From the NCBI RefSeq assembly GCF_024868665.1, contig NC_079906.1, positions 11,294,833-11,358,832 of the forward strand: a stretch of DNA of 64,000 bases, given 5' to 3'. Below the pieces are notes generated by a model that saw nothing but the letters and a program-made list of their open reading frames with translations, made no database searches and was not told the origin of the DNA. Of the stretch, positions 25,239 through 37,544 are shown piece by piece; the first letter of the stretch is position 1; the number at the start of each line of letters is the position of its first letter. A program made the position numbers and the translations under genes. The DNA comes from Triplophysa rosa (lineage: Eukaryota; Chordata; Actinopteri; Cypriniformes; Nemacheilidae).

Positions 25239-26457
25239 ATGCATTCAATTAAAACTATTAAACAGTTACAGATTCTTTGCGGAGGTTCAGTTTGGCCACG
25301 TAACGTTTGTTGTTGTCGCTGAAACCATCTATAGGTGCTGCGCAATCCCTGCATCCCAATTCCATAAAATGAGCATGTTCCAAATCATAGTATATTGAAA
25401 TGAGTATTCTCAAAGTACAGCAGCAACTTCTGTTTCTGTTTTGCTACACACTAAAATATATTTTTCATAAAAAACAGTGCTTACTTTTAGGGCATTTAAG
25501 TAGGCGAACTGGGATGAAACAATGTGAATTAGTAGATGAACGATGAGGTCATAGCTCATCAGCATGCAGAACCTGAACAATTCATTTAATAATCAGAATT
25601 AATTAATGAAATACAGTACATAAAATCATGTATAGCAGAATTTACATATTTTGGTTATAATAACATTAGAATCTAAAGCATTAACAGGTAATACAAGTAG
25701 TGTGAATAGAAAGAAATGTCAAAACAAGAAGCACGAGCAATAATAGACATTTGTCGTACCGTGCACCTGAACACTTAGCAAAGTTTAAAGCACCCAAGTG
25801 CATTTTTACTTAATGTATTTACAGAACACAAGAAAAGCACAGCGTTTGTAAAGAATAATAAGAAACATCTTAAATGAACTCCCATTTTTCATAATCAAAT
25901 GTAATGAATTTTCTCTTTTTCCATGGCGAGTTAAAACAACATCATTTGTTTACTTTATGCTACGTGTCATGTGAGACAAAAAAAACCACACGTCTACAAA
26001 CTAGACTAAAGAAAAGGAAAAGAAGAAAAAAAACCAAAAAATTATGCCATTTTCTCTTCTCTTTGACCAAATCTCTAGACAGCACAGGAATACAATGACT
26101 TTCAAAAGGAATCATCTGTCTCTGAGCGCTGAAGAAACTTTACAAATTAATTTCTCTTGTAAGGCACTTGGCAGATTTCCTCCTCTTTTTATATGCTTAA
26201 CTCGGAGCGTAGCATTGCACGTATCATTTCCCCTCACCCTCGCTAGATTCTGAAGACCTTTCAGAAGAATTGTATCGCTTTAATAAAATGAATCAGATGT
26301 GTCAGGTTATCAAACTATGATCAAATGCAGAGCTGACTGTTGAAAAGACAGAAGAGCACTTCAAAGATTTGGAATACCGAAAAAGTAAAATAAAACAGGA
26401 TGGGGGAAAGATAGAGGATATTGAAAAGTGTCGGGGTTTGGGTGGGGTGGATGTTCG
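25239..26457. other. Non-coding DNA
   Basis: AT-rich, with an A/G-rich run at about 25978-26040. No gene or repeat family is recognised. Confidence 0.4.
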
Positions 26458-26575
26458 CGTTGCTTAGCAGGAAGAGTGTTAAGCTAGCAATGCGTAAGGT
26501 CATGAGCTCAAGTTCCAAAGAATTGCACCTTGAATAAAGTATCATTTTAATAAATAAACAAATGTATTTATTTTA
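26458..26575 (+). repeat. Degenerate tRNA-derived SINE
   Basis: Reads like a decayed copy of the 4996-5140 family: TTGCTTAGCAGGAAGAGTG, GCTAGCAATGCGTAAGGTC, a B-box-like AGCTCAAGTTCCAAAG, then CTTGAATAAAGTATCAT and an A-rich end. Confidence 0.55.
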
Positions 26576-28021
26576 GTTTATTGTGTAATTCGTATTGTAT
26601 GTACGTAACATTAGACACAAACAGACGCAGTACAAAATCGAGTCCGCTCCCCAAGAGTCCAGTGGGATGATGCATCCTGAAGTTGGCTGATGTTAGCTTG
26701 TCATGTCTGTGTCAACTGCGCTTATTGCCTTGAGTCGTAACAACGGGACGTCGTTCAGGTACTTAGTCACTGGTTCGGTTTTCGCTGCCTCAGATTCTCT
26801 GTCACATACTGTTTCCTGTCATTTTATAGGCTATATAGGGAGCTTAAAGCAGACTTGAACCAAACCAGCTATGAGTTCTTCGATCACAACACTGTTGACA
26901 GAATGCTTAGCTATGGAGTATTTTCATTTCGGTTCTTGAGCTAAATACTTCAGCTGTTGTGTAACAGACCCAAACCACAAGAACAATAAAATGTCATTTC
27001 CAGAATCTCTCTAAAATACAACTTACAGAATGTAAAAGAAACATACTTTGCATTCTAGGTGTACATTTTATGAGTCTGTATGTTCCGTGGAAATCAAACC
27101 CATGATGTTGGAGTTGGGTACCAGCTACAGGAACCAACAAAAGCAAATAATCAAATAAAAATAATCATAAAAAATATTATTATATTAGCAATAATTTCCA
27201 CACACATTCCTTTATAGATTTCAAACTTTCTTCTAAGTGAATGTTGCTTGACTTCCATCTCAGCTTTGTTGTTAACTCATTTCTCATCCGTATTTTTCTT
27301 GTCTGAAGCCCGGCAATAGTCCTCTATTATTTTAATACGCACTTGGTTTAATGCAGTATTGATCTTTAGGTTGAACTAAAGGGCACTGCATTAGGGCCAC
27401 GATTCTGAGGCTTTCTGCCTCATGACATTCATGTACTCGTGAAAAATTATACCAATTATGAAATCAACCAGCAGCTACCTCAAAAAGCAATCAATTGTCA
27501 CATTGAAAAGCATTTTGTTCCATTGCTATCAATGGATTTCTGGTTACACATTTCTGGTGTGTGAATGGGGGTGTAAGGCGCTTTTAGTCCCCGATTGCTC
27601 ATTACTCTTAAGCTTTCCGCTTTTTGTCTTCAACTTATTTATTTTTATATTTACTTGTTGTGGTGGTGATGGGGGAGGGCTCTTATCCTGTAATGTGCAC
27701 AATAGGATTCATATTTTTTCCAAACAAAACATGTGTAAGCATAACATGCCGTGCCCTATTGATCTCCTCAGTGTTTTTAGACAGTTTGTACCTTCATGTC
27801 TCATATCTATGATGGCAATTAAGGGAAAGCAGGAGAGGTGTGTTTGTCACTCCTGGGGAGTCTATCTCACCAGGACACATGGACAATTAGCCTAAACGTC
27901 TCGCTATTGTAAATGAAACATAGGCCGAATTTGATGAAAACTAGCTATTTTTGTATCTTATTCTGCAAGGAAAACTGGAAACATAACAGAAAACAGCAGT
28001 TTAATGAAGGGAACATTTATT
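26576..28021. other. Non-coding DNA
   Basis: No gene is recognised. The 145-codon frame at 27458-27895 is hydrophobic in the middle but has no known domain or clear splice sites. The piece 27089-27140 (AAATCAAACCCATGATG ... GGTACCAGCTACAGGAAC) resembles an inverted, decayed SINE tRNA part. Confidence 0.4.
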
Positions 28022-28241
28022 TTAAAAGAACATTTCATGTCATACCAAACCTGTATGACTGTCTTTCTTCTGCAGAACACAAAAGAATATATTTTGAAGA
28101 ATGCTGGTAAGCAAACAGCATTGGCCCCTATTGACTTCCACTGAATGGAGAAAAAACCACTGAGACTTCTCAAAATATCTTCTTTTGTGTTCCACAGAAT
28201 AAGAAGTCATATACAGGTTTTGAAATGTTATTTCCCTTTAA
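28022..28241. mobile_element. TTAA hairpin MITE, copy 4
   Basis: TTAA at 28022-28025 and 28238-28241. The inner pair TCTTTCTTCTGCAGAACAC and TCTTCTTTTGTGTTCCACAG is present, but the outer AAAATGAAAATTC arms are missing or eroded. Confidence 0.8.
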
Positions 28242-28680
28242 CTGGGAATTTTTTACACTATGTGAACACTGATGACTATAACAACAAAATAACAAATAGG
28301 TGTGTAATGTTAAAATACTTTCTAGTTTTACTTTAAAGTGCAAAAAAGAATTGTATGAAAACCATTTATACGTTTATTCCCTTCAAACATGTGCAAAAGT
28401 GGGGCAGGAGACGCAGGACTATCCATTTCTCTTATTGATGTAAAATGGTCATTATATATATTATATTACATGCATTTCCATTAGGCCAATATAGAAAATG
28501 ATGATACACACTGTAAAATCTAACTTTACCTTCTAGAACCGTCTAGAACAAACATCCTATTTCACCAAGCTTCTCATGTTCTCAAAACCTAATCACAAAT
28601 ACAAAACAAGAACAAAATGGAGCCAAATAAAAAAATCCATAGTTCAGTGTAATTATGCAGGACAGTAACGGTTCTCCATT
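28242..28680. other. AT-rich non-coding DNA
   Basis: No gene or repeat is recognised. Confidence 0.4.
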
Positions 28681-28926
28681 GGTCACACTTTACAATGGGT
28701 ACCAATTCTCAATAATAACTAACTATCAACTACGACGTTTGCCTCAATAACTGCTTACAAGGTAGTTTTGGGGTTTAGATATTGGGCAGGATTAAGGGAT
28801 GTAGAATACGGTAATGCAGAATAAGGCATTAATATGTAATTTATACAAACTAATACACAACCAATATGCATGTTAATAAGCAAGTAGTTAATGATGAATT
28901 TGTATACCTTCCTATAAAGTGTAACC
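28681..28926. mobile_element. GGTYACACTTTA-end MITE
   Basis: Left end GGTCACACTTTACAATGGGT, right end the inverse (CCTATAAAGTGTAACC). This is a terminal pattern common in cyprinid non-autonomous DNA elements. It has no coding capacity. The target duplication is not clear. Confidence 0.75.
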
Positions 28927-28945
28927 GTTTCATTATTATCTAAAT

Positions 28946-29401
28946 TTGATCTGTCATCTATCCAGTTTATTTCATAGGCACTTTTTGCGTTATATACTAT
29001 TATTGGTCACTCACGTACGTACACTTCATCTGCTCGACTTCAGCTACAACCGATTATTCCGAAACAGGCTATTATCTGCATCCTCCCAGAAAGAGGTGGA
29101 TTTTTATTTACATTTTACAGAGCCCCAGGTTACAAGAGGAAGAAGAGAGAAAGGTCCAGCGCTCTTGCGGAATGGTAATTTGCTCAGAATGCTCATGAGG
29201 TCAAGTGTAAACCGAAGCTTTGACAATGGCAGAACTGTCTGCATTTCCAACCCAACAACACTCAATCACGCTGCCCTCTCATGCAGAGAGGTTTTATCTG
29301 AGAGACTGGAAGCTCAGCTTGAGCCAGACTCAAGTGTTTTCAATGCAAGTTATGGCAGGAGGACGTCACACAGGAATCAACTGAAACAAAAACTTGGTTA
29401 A
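28946..29401 (+). other. 151-codon open frame with acceptor-like site, unrecognised
   Basis: The longest open frame outside repeats and transposase remnants. The stretch from about 29087 to the TAA at 29399-29401 has more even codon composition than the neighbours. A pyrimidine/T-rich tract ending in TTTTACAG at 29120 could be a splice acceptor. I recognise no domain, signal peptide or motif. It may be chance, or part of a terminal exon of an unknown gene; no poly(A) signal stronger than ATTAAA near 29447 is seen. Confidence 0.2.
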
Positions 29402-31097
29402 ACATCTCTCAGCCCACTTTAATTTAATGGCAATTATACAAAAACATTAAATGTTATAAAGCATTCCAAGAAGCCTTTAAAAAACCAATAACAAACAACA
29501 GCAAACACAACTTCTCAAACTCGTAAATGATACAGTCGTGTGTGTACCAGGAACGAAAGTCACAACACAAATGAAGTGAACTGAACGGCAACACAGTGTG
29601 TTCCACTGGAGACTGACAAGCACACAGTCTACCCTGAAGCAGCTGAGCTGGCATTAAACAGACAGGGTGGGCACAGAGCGGAGCGCTCGCTTGGTTACGT
29701 GCGGTGGGAATATTAAAGGGAAGGCGCGGCGGAGCAGAGCGATGGCGAGGATGAGGACAGCCTCAACCACCCGACTGGAGAATTTAATTTCGCGCAGGGG
29801 GTCTCTCTTCAACCAAGCACCCCCATGGAGACAGGCTACCTGTGCCGGGGACCTGGCACACTCATAGAGCATTATGGATCAGTGTTCTCTGGTTTAGACC
29901 GACTGGATGAGAGGAATCAGTTAAGAAAGACCAGTCCTCTGTGATGTGCGTGTTTGAAGTTTGCACATAGTCTTGTGCCAAAAAAATGCATGAATGAAGT
30001 TTCAGTGTTTATTAGCATGTAAAGGATGCTGAAATGAAAGTGAAAGCAAATAAAAAATGTTAAAGCATCTGAATTATAATTCTGTCAGTTTAAACGCACC
30101 GGTCCAGTGTATGAAATTTAGTGGCATCTAGTGGTGAGGTTGTGAATTGCAACCAACGGCTCACTCCACCCCTTAGCTGTACCTTTAAAACCCACTTTCT
30201 CCACACTTTCTCAACCTGTGTCAGCTCCTGTATCCAAGTAGAAGATATTTAAACCCGATAAGCATCATTCAATTCAAGCTACACTGCACAGCACATCTTC
30301 TCCATGAGTGTGATTTATATGTATGACGTTTGCCAACATTGTCTGAAATGTCAGAGGGAGGTTCTTGGCTTGGTTGATGGCTCCTCCAGGCTTCTGTACA
30401 TTTCCCACAGCTAAAACTGGCACCTTTATGAGCAAGCACACACTGAGAAACGTGCCAGCCCCAAAGACCTTTCCATACCCTCATGAGTTATGCTCACATG
30501 AAAAGCCATGACATGGTTTAGTTTCCCATATTCACAACCATATCTACTTTTCAATATGACGACTCCTTGAAAAAGTTAGAAGCATCTTTAAAACTTGGCC
30601 ATGTAATTTTTTTAAGTAGAAAGAAAAATGTCTTGATTAAATCTTTTTATCTTTCGTGTCATATTTTCTGTTTCCAATATATTAACACAACACCCAGACT
30701 CTCACTAGTGTGTGATCAAAATAAGAACTCCTTTAGTCAAAAGCCACACATCATTATGGGATGTTAATCACAGTTTTATCCTCGGCCCAGTTTCTCTCTA
30801 TGACTACAAGATGATGATAACTATCTCATCATGGGCGTTCCTTTATCTGATCAGAGCGCTATGAAGGGTAATTCGTTCAATTAGGGATGGACCATAGATA
30901 AGAGGCAGATGCCGAGCATCAGGGTTTAAGAATGATAGCTGTACACTTCATCGGCATGGGCTATCCTCACATCACAACACACACCATGAGTTTTACACAC
31001 ACATTTGCGTAAATAAATAAAAGCAGAAATACATGGTTAGCCATCCAGGAATTCTAGGCTTAGGGGGACAGCTGTGTCAAATCCCCGCCCACATGCA
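29402..31097. other. Non-coding DNA with a teleost repeat fragment
   Basis: At 30109-30170 the sequence GTGGCATCTAGTGGTGAGGT and GAATTGCAACCAACGGCTCAC matches a motif I recall as widespread in fish repeats. 29660-29870 is open on both strands but unrecognised. 30780-30960 is low-repeat. Nothing else is seen. Confidence 0.4.
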
Positions 31098-31113
31098 AAC
31101 ACACACACACACT
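31098..31113. repeat. Short (CA)n tract
   Basis: About eight CA units. Confidence 0.8.
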
Positions 31114-31834
31114 GTGGTTCTGGGTCTGTGGTTTAGTGGACCTGCCAAGGGTTCAGGTCCTTTAAGTGGAAGTAATTGGAGTAGAACACGCTCCATTAAA
31201 AACAACTATTTAATACAATAATCATTCAATTAAAAAGCCCTTGTAGCAGCTGCCACAGCTGATTTGTGTCAACTGCATATTTTATTCGCGGAAAGACACG
31301 CAGATTTGCCATCAAGCAATTTCTGAAATGGAATATGTACTTAACATCGCTTTCATCAACAACCAACTTTCAAAGTCACTGCTTTGCAGTCCTTAAATAC
31401 ATCACCATAACATTATTACATTCAAATAGATTCATCTACAAGATATGTGCAAACTTCGTTGAATTTTAAGTAATTCACAATTTGTGAATTCCTATTCATT
31501 CTTGATGAGGTCTTCTAGTTTATAGTTGGGTTTTACAGTATGTTTTAACACTGAAATGGTTATGTAAGTTACATCACAATCAACTTTCTCATGTAAATGT
31601 AACATAACATCACTGAAGCTGTACTATGTGTGAACTTTCACCTTTTAACCAGCCAACCCTTTTGACTGACACCGTGTGTAATGCTCACATGTGTTTGCCT
31701 GTGGACATGCTAGTGGTATCTCACTACAACACTATACAGGAAAACTTCTGGCATTTAAAACTGATTGGCTAACACAGATAATACTGCAAATATGGCCCTG
31801 TGTCATACAGTAGCCTACATACTATCACACTTCT
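31114..31834. other. Non-coding DNA, nothing specific seen
   Basis: Moderately AT-rich sequence without recognised gene or repeat. Confidence 0.4.
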
Positions 31835-32430
31835 TCCGGCTATGGATTTTTCCCATAGACTTTTGGAAGATTGCAAAAAATAAGCTCTGAGATAAACAAA
31901 GGTTTATGATCCTTACACGTTTTGTCTAACAATATAATCTTTACAAATTAACCCAATATTTGCTATTTTTGAAGCCTTAATACAATTGGCAGAAGTAAAA
32001 AGTTAACATGAGGCTATAAACAGACTTCACTACAGTCGCTCAATATCAACGTCAACACCAGCAAGCCTCCGATAACTTTATCAAACTTTCTTAAAAATGC
32101 GTTCCCTGGTAAGTAACTACTCTGTGACTTAATCTCCATCCACGTTTTCAGAGATTTGTGTCCATGTTGCATTATTTGTGAGATTTATATGTGCGATGAT
32201 GTCTAACGTCCCCGCCAAAGGATAGAAAGACACGATAAAGCTTTAAAAACCACGAGTGGGTTATAACTGGTGTGTAATGTCATAGTCATAGAACGATAAC
32301 CATAGACTTTATTTGAGGCATTTAACCAAAAACCCATTGACTTTGGGGTGATGCAACCGGAAGTACTAAAATACTAACTTGCTTCCGGGTTTTGCATACA
32401 AAAATGCGTCATCCCTGCGGTACCCTATAC
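31835..32430. repeat. Probable decayed interspersed repeat
   Basis: CTTCCGGCTATGG at the left and GCTTCCGGGTTTTGCAT with ATGCGTCATCCCTGCGG at the right, plus CCATAGACTTT blocks in the middle, look like repeat-derived sequence. Neither clean inverted ends nor a duplication could be defined. Confidence 0.35.
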
Positions 32431-33298
32431 ATGTAAGGGTGGAGTGTCTGGATGATTATTATTTCGGCATTTCTTTTCAACAACACTGGCCTTGCAGAAA
32501 GTACACACATTAACTTAAAGCGAGCAACGTATATACAGTACACTCCACATAATGTTGTGTTTTTAGTATTCAAACTATCCAAAGGATCCATTCAATGAAG
32601 ACAGCCTGAGATAAGGCTAGATTAGAGTGGAGAGTTTCCATGGCAAAGTTCAATACTGCAAAGGGCAAAGAAGAGCAGACAATTTGCAGAAACCACATGG
32701 CATTTGCCAAGGTTAACATTGACAGCATATTAATCACCATCTAGCTAAATGAAAAAGTATAATCCACATTAAAGAGCTTCACATTTACTGTACTCTTAAG
32801 TGGCTCATTGTAAAACCTTATCGTGAGGATGATTTTAATCAGATATTAAATATCGCCAGTGTCTTACAAAGATCACTCATCTCTCTTGTGGCGCTTTAGA
32901 GAAGGCCCAGTTAATTAAGAAAGCCCGTCTCACTGGGGCTTCTCCACGCTTCAACAACAGATGTCTTTTTATGGCTGCAACGCTGGGAAAGGTAGCACAG
33001 AGCTGATGGGCAACATTTAAACTCGGCATCAATCAAACCCCATTGAGAAGCTGTTTGTGAAATGAAACAGTTCAGGAGAACCGTGCCTATTCAAACATGC
33101 CCCTTCATATTCCTGAGCCGAGTGGACTGAACTATTCGAGTGATTTTAAGATTAAGTTTGTCCAGAAAACAATTATTTTTTCCATACAATGAAAATATAT
33201 GACAATCGATGACTGTCAAGTTTGTATGGAATCTGCAAAATTAGCTTAGTTTAATAAAGGTTTTATCCAAATATTGGCCATGATCTACTCACTCTCAT
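32431..33298. other. Non-coding DNA, candidate conserved block 32860-33080
   Basis: 32860-33080 is repeat-poor and balanced in composition, including AGTTAATTAAGAAAGCCC. It may be a regulatory element. No gene is recognised. Confidence 0.35.
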
Positions 33299-33737
33299 GT
33301 CTAGAAATGTGACGATTCAGTCAGCTCACGATGCGATTCACGATACTGATCATACGATACAATTTTCTCTCAATGTTTTTTACAAAATGAGTTGAGACAA
33401 ATTAGAAATGAGAAAACTGCCTTTTTATTTTATCTCAAATGCTGCACATTTCTTTGTAAAAACAAAAATATATTTTATGTCAAATAACAAAACTAAACTG
33501 CAATTTTAAATCATAAAAATGAATAACAAAAAAGTCTCTTTAATACAAACAAACTTAAGACTTTTTTACATTTAAGAAATATCAGCATATCCACGTTTAC
33601 CAAGTTTGCAGTAAACACAGCGGCCCCTGCTGTTCAAAACATGTATTTCAATTCATTTAACATCTCAACCGACTTGAATAGTCACATATTATATAATCGA
33701 TTTTCAACCAGCTCAAGGTAAATCGTTACATTCTGCT
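33299..33737. mobile_element. Probable decayed hAT-like fragment
   Basis: The left part GTGACGATTC, CTCACGATGCGATTCACGAT resembles the ends of a fish hAT family, and ATAATCGATT / AAATCGTTACAT lie near the right end. The boundaries are approximate and no transposase is seen. Confidence 0.4.
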
Positions 33738-33980
33738 CATGTCATTCTAAACCTGTTTAAGTTTCTACCATCTGCAGAACACAAAAGAAGATATTCAGAA
33801 AAATGTCGGTAACCAAACAACACTGGCCCCCATCGACTTCCATTGTAAAAACCCCAAAACCACAGAGACATTTCTCAAAATATCTTCTATTGTGCTTCAC
33901 AAGAGAGTCATATACAGGTATATTATGTATACAACGTCAGGATGAATAAACGATGACAGAATTTTTATATTTGAGAAAAA
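33738..33980. mobile_element. TTAA hairpin MITE, copy 5, eroded
   Basis: GTCATTCTAAACCTG, TCTGCAGAACACAAAAGAAG and the inverse inner arm AAATATCTTCTATTGTG are present, ending in GATGACAGAATTTTTATATT. Outer termini lost. Confidence 0.75.
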
Positions 33981-35149
33981 TTATCATTTAGTACACATTT
34001 GTATTTTTCCCCTTATTTCTTCTCTCACAAAATAAGTATAAAAAAAGTTTTGCAGCAATGGCATAAAAGAGCTTTTGTTGGTTCCCTGATGAAACATTTA
34101 GTGATAGGTACCTGAAAGAAATGTTTTAGGTCCTAGTGTAGGGTACCAACTGAGCACCCCTTTAAAACAAACTGATGTTTGACGCCTCTAATTGTGCCTT
34201 GACAATATACACTTTTTAAGCTTGTAAGAGATCAACCTCTAAAATTCAGTCATGTTATTTCCTATACACGCCCCGTTGGGACGTTGTGTTTTTAAGAGGC
34301 TTTACTACACCATGTTTTCATTCTCTAAATGCAGATGGGCTCGTATTGTTTCCTGCCTGCCTCAGCAAAGAAGCTCATTACTTCCCTCCTTTTGTTTTAT
34401 TATGTTCAGCAAATTAATAAATGGGGAGAGTGCTGGAAAAAAACAGATATGAAAATGTATACTTTGCATTATTAAAAAGGCACAGCCTCTAAAGGTTACA
34501 CAGGGCTATTGTGGCACTACAGTCTGTGAAATGTAATTAAGGGGAGGGCGGAAGAGGGGCGCAGATAAACCTCTGTTGCTGGTAACGCCTCCCTCTTGTC
34601 ATTTTTTTTCTCCCTCCTGAAACTTATTCTCTCCGAACTAATTTTGCATGACATATTGCGTTTCTGCATCAGCTATCATGAGGCTACCTGTGAATTAAAC
34701 AGGGCCTTGATATACAGGCAAATGCACGGATTACATTTCAGACGCGCTGATACCTCATACTCTCGCCGTGATTTATTAATTCCAGCAAAACAAAACTCAC
34801 AACATCGCTTACAATTGCATTTGTCTGAGACTAGGCACGAGCAAATGGAGGATGGAAGAGTTATAGGGATGCTTTGGAAAATGGGAAGGCTGGCGAGATG
34901 GATACATGGATGGGTTCTGAGTCGAGAGTTAATCCGGTGAATGAAGTCAGTCATGTGTCCTTGAATACGCTACATCTTGATATAAATGATTCATAACTCA
35001 TAAATGTATGAGTTAATAAAGAAAAGGGTTTTGTATTTCTTTACAAAAAAAAACTCGATTTTAAAAACACGTGCTGTGAATTATGGGTATTTTAGTCTTA
35101 TTCGTCATAAGATCTGAGCAAAAGATTATATTGATGAAACAACAGATTA
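33981..35149. other. Non-coding DNA, candidate conserved block 34240-34960
   Basis: 34240-34960 is repeat-poor with many ATTAAT/ATTAAAC cores, and is open on both strands at 34596-34954 without recognisable protein similarity. Possibly enhancer-like. Confidence 0.35.
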
Positions 35150-35406
35150 TAGGAATAGTTCACCCAAAAATGACAACTCCATCATTAATGCCATTCCCAA
35201 CCTGTATGACTTTCTTTCTTTTTCAGAACACACAATTTTGAAGAATGCGTGTAACCAAACAACATTGGCACCCATTGACTTCCATTGTATGGACACAAAA
35301 CATTTCTCAAAATATCTTCTTTTGTTTTAAACAGAAGAGTCATAAACAGGTTTTGAAAGACATACGGATGAATAAAATATTTTTTATTTTTTGGTTAACT
35401 ATCCCC
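35150..35406. mobile_element. TTAA hairpin MITE, copy 6
   Basis: Begins AGGAATAGTTCACCCAAAAATG and ends TTTTTTGGTTAACTATCCCC. The inner arms (TTTTTCAGAACACAC and CAAAATATCTTCTTTTG) are present. The terminal TTAA has mutated. Confidence 0.85.
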
Positions 35407-35877
35407 GTTCCAGCTACAGTATGAACATACATGAAGTTTTTAATACCATGATCCCTACCAGGAACATGATCACATGACCATCGCCATAGCAACAAATGTC
35501 CTCCATCTTCAGAGTAACTGTTGTAAAGGGACTCTATCTATCTATATTTATCTATATGCTAGTTTGCCCATGCTCACTGCATTTATCTGTTACACACAGA
35601 TTCTGTTCTACATGCACATGCCTAATAAATGACTTGTGGATTAGATTAAATTTGTATTGCTGTGACAAACCTGTCAGTGGCTGCCTGTGCATATTAAGTC
35701 TAGGCCTTCAGAGCAATTCATGGCCAACAGAGAAGACGTTTTCACCATGATTAGCCAAAAATGGCCATAATATATTATGTCACAGCCAACTTACAGTATA
35801 GTACCAAAGCTGTTACAGGAATTAATATTGATATGTGTTCACAATAAACGAATCCAGAAAAGCAGAAATACAGTATA
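35407..35877. other. Non-coding DNA
   Basis: A short CTAT/TATC run lies at 35530-35560. Nothing else is recognised. Confidence 0.4.
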
Positions 35878-36968
35878 CAGCAGTGGCCAAAACCTTCAAA
35901 ATATGAGGTATATGGTATAAAACGGACAAAACATGAAACACCATTTATTGGGAAAATTATTTGACAAGGCGGCAAACTACAGTTTATGAGGAATAATGGT
36001 TTTATTCTAATATGCCAAAAAAGTACACAGAGAAACAAAAAGCTCACCAGAATAAAGCATACATTGACTAAAACTGTATGTGATAATAATATTATGTCGC
36101 TATCCTTCCGTAACCTCGTATGTCCAGATTAGCTGTTGGAAATGGAAAAAACACTGTAGCCTACGTTTTAAATGATTTAATACTACAGTATGCCATCAAA
36201 GTTGGCAAACACTTTATAATACTTTTTATTGGTTAAATATTTGCAAAACCCAGTGATAAACATAAAGGATGACTAATAATAATTAAGGCAAAAAATAGAA
36301 ATCATGAAATATGGAGATACGAGGTTTCAGAAGGACAGCAGCGATTTGTTCATTGTCACTTGTGGTAATGTTTGGTAGTCATTCTCAATGTCCTTTACAA
36401 ACATTGCATGTGTTGTGTGTCATTTTTCCCCAAGCCCTCTTAAATTCTTATTAAAGCTGAGCTTCAGTTTACACACCAAACACACTAATGTAACATGCAT
36501 ACAATTTTTATGCATCTTTAATTTTAGATTTGAATAAAGAGCAAAGATGTCAATTGTTTAAAGTGGTAGTTCACCCAAAAGTGAAAATTCTGTCATGAAT
36601 TACTCACTCTCTAGTTGTTCCAAACCTGTACACATTTCTTTGTTTGGTTGAACACAGAGAAAGATATTTGGACGAATGCTGATAACCAAACAGTTCTTGG
36701 ACCCCACTGACTACCATAGTAGGAAAAATGACAATGGTAGTCAATGACAATGGTAGTAGTGCCACAGAACTGCTTTCCTACATTCTTCAAAGTATCTTCT
36801 CTTGTGTTCAACAGAACAAAAAAAATTATAAAGTAATTTTTCCTACTATTGGTTATAAGCAACACAAAGAAATGTATACAGATCTGGAACAACTCAAAGG
36901 TGAGTAAAGGATTTCTTTTGGGTGGGGGGGTGACCTTTAAAGTCGCACATCATTTTTGGCCACTACTG
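35878..36968. mobile_element. CAGTRGTGGCC-family element, copy C, carrying an insertion
   Basis: Left end CAGCAGTGGCCAAAACC after TA (35876-35877); right end TTTTTGGCCACTACTG before TA (36969-36970). The TTAA MITE at 36558-36940 lies inside, near the right end. The interior matches copies A and B in inverse orientation (GCCCTCTTAAATTCTTATTA, AGCTTCAGTTTAC). This copy gives the clearest family boundaries: TA target, CAGT-type ends, about 700 bp without the insert. Confidence 0.87.
36558..36940. mobile_element. TTAA hairpin MITE, copy 7, nested
   Basis: TTAA at 36558-36561 and 36937-36940. AGTTCACCCAAAAGTGAAAA at the left. The central part holds a short internal duplication of GACAATGGTAGT near 36730-36755. 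Inserted in copy C of the CAGTRGTGGCC family. Confidence 0.9.
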
Positions 36969-36970
36969 TA

Positions 36971-37451
36971 TGGTTAAAACTTTAACAGATCCATTGTAAA
37001 CTCAAGCAATCCAAAGTTGTGATGTTGCTGTATACAAAATACTAATATTACAGTAACAAATGACTATTTGAAGTGAAAATGAACCCTTTTCTCCTGTAAG
37101 ATAAATTTAGCAATTACAAAGTCTGTTAAGAGCTCCACTGATACCAAAACGTGAGACCTGGGTAATAACTAAAGGCGACACTTTACTAATTTTATTCTAG
37201 ATCCTGTAATTTAGAAACACATTATCCTCTATTTAAACGTATTGTGATCCTAAACTCTTACCTAACTTAAGACTGTATTCTTTTTGCCATTAAAGGTCAT
37301 ATTTGTGTATACTAGTTCATATGACTAGTATACATCAGTCATATCGACCATTATGATACTTCAATGTAAGTTTCAAGGCCTCATTCTTTATTCAATGTAA
37401 TTCTACAAAAGAGTGCGGCCTGTACTAGTCTTTAACATGTCCCTTACTCTA
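36971..37451. other. AT-rich non-coding DNA
   Basis: No gene or repeat is recognised. The palindromic TACTAGTTCATATGACTAGTA lies at 37309-37329. Confidence 0.4.
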
Positions 37452-37544
37452 TTCCACAGAACAAAGAAAGTAATTTGCATTTGGAATGACACAAGGCAGA
37501 AGTAACTAACAGCAGAATTCAAACTTTTGGGTGAACTGATCCTG
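37452..37544. mobile_element. TTAA hairpin MITE fragment, copy 8
   Basis: Only the right half remains: CCACAGAACAAAGAAAGTAA, TTTGGAATGACACAAGG and CTTTTGGGTGAACTGATCC. Confidence 0.65.

Noticed and set aside
27458..27895. 145-codon frame with a hydrophobic centre as a membrane protein
   Set aside because: The hydrophobicity comes from T-rich DNA. No start context, domain or splice support.
33299..33737. Complete hAT element
   Set aside because: Terminal repeats and duplication could not be defined, so it is kept only as a probable fragment.
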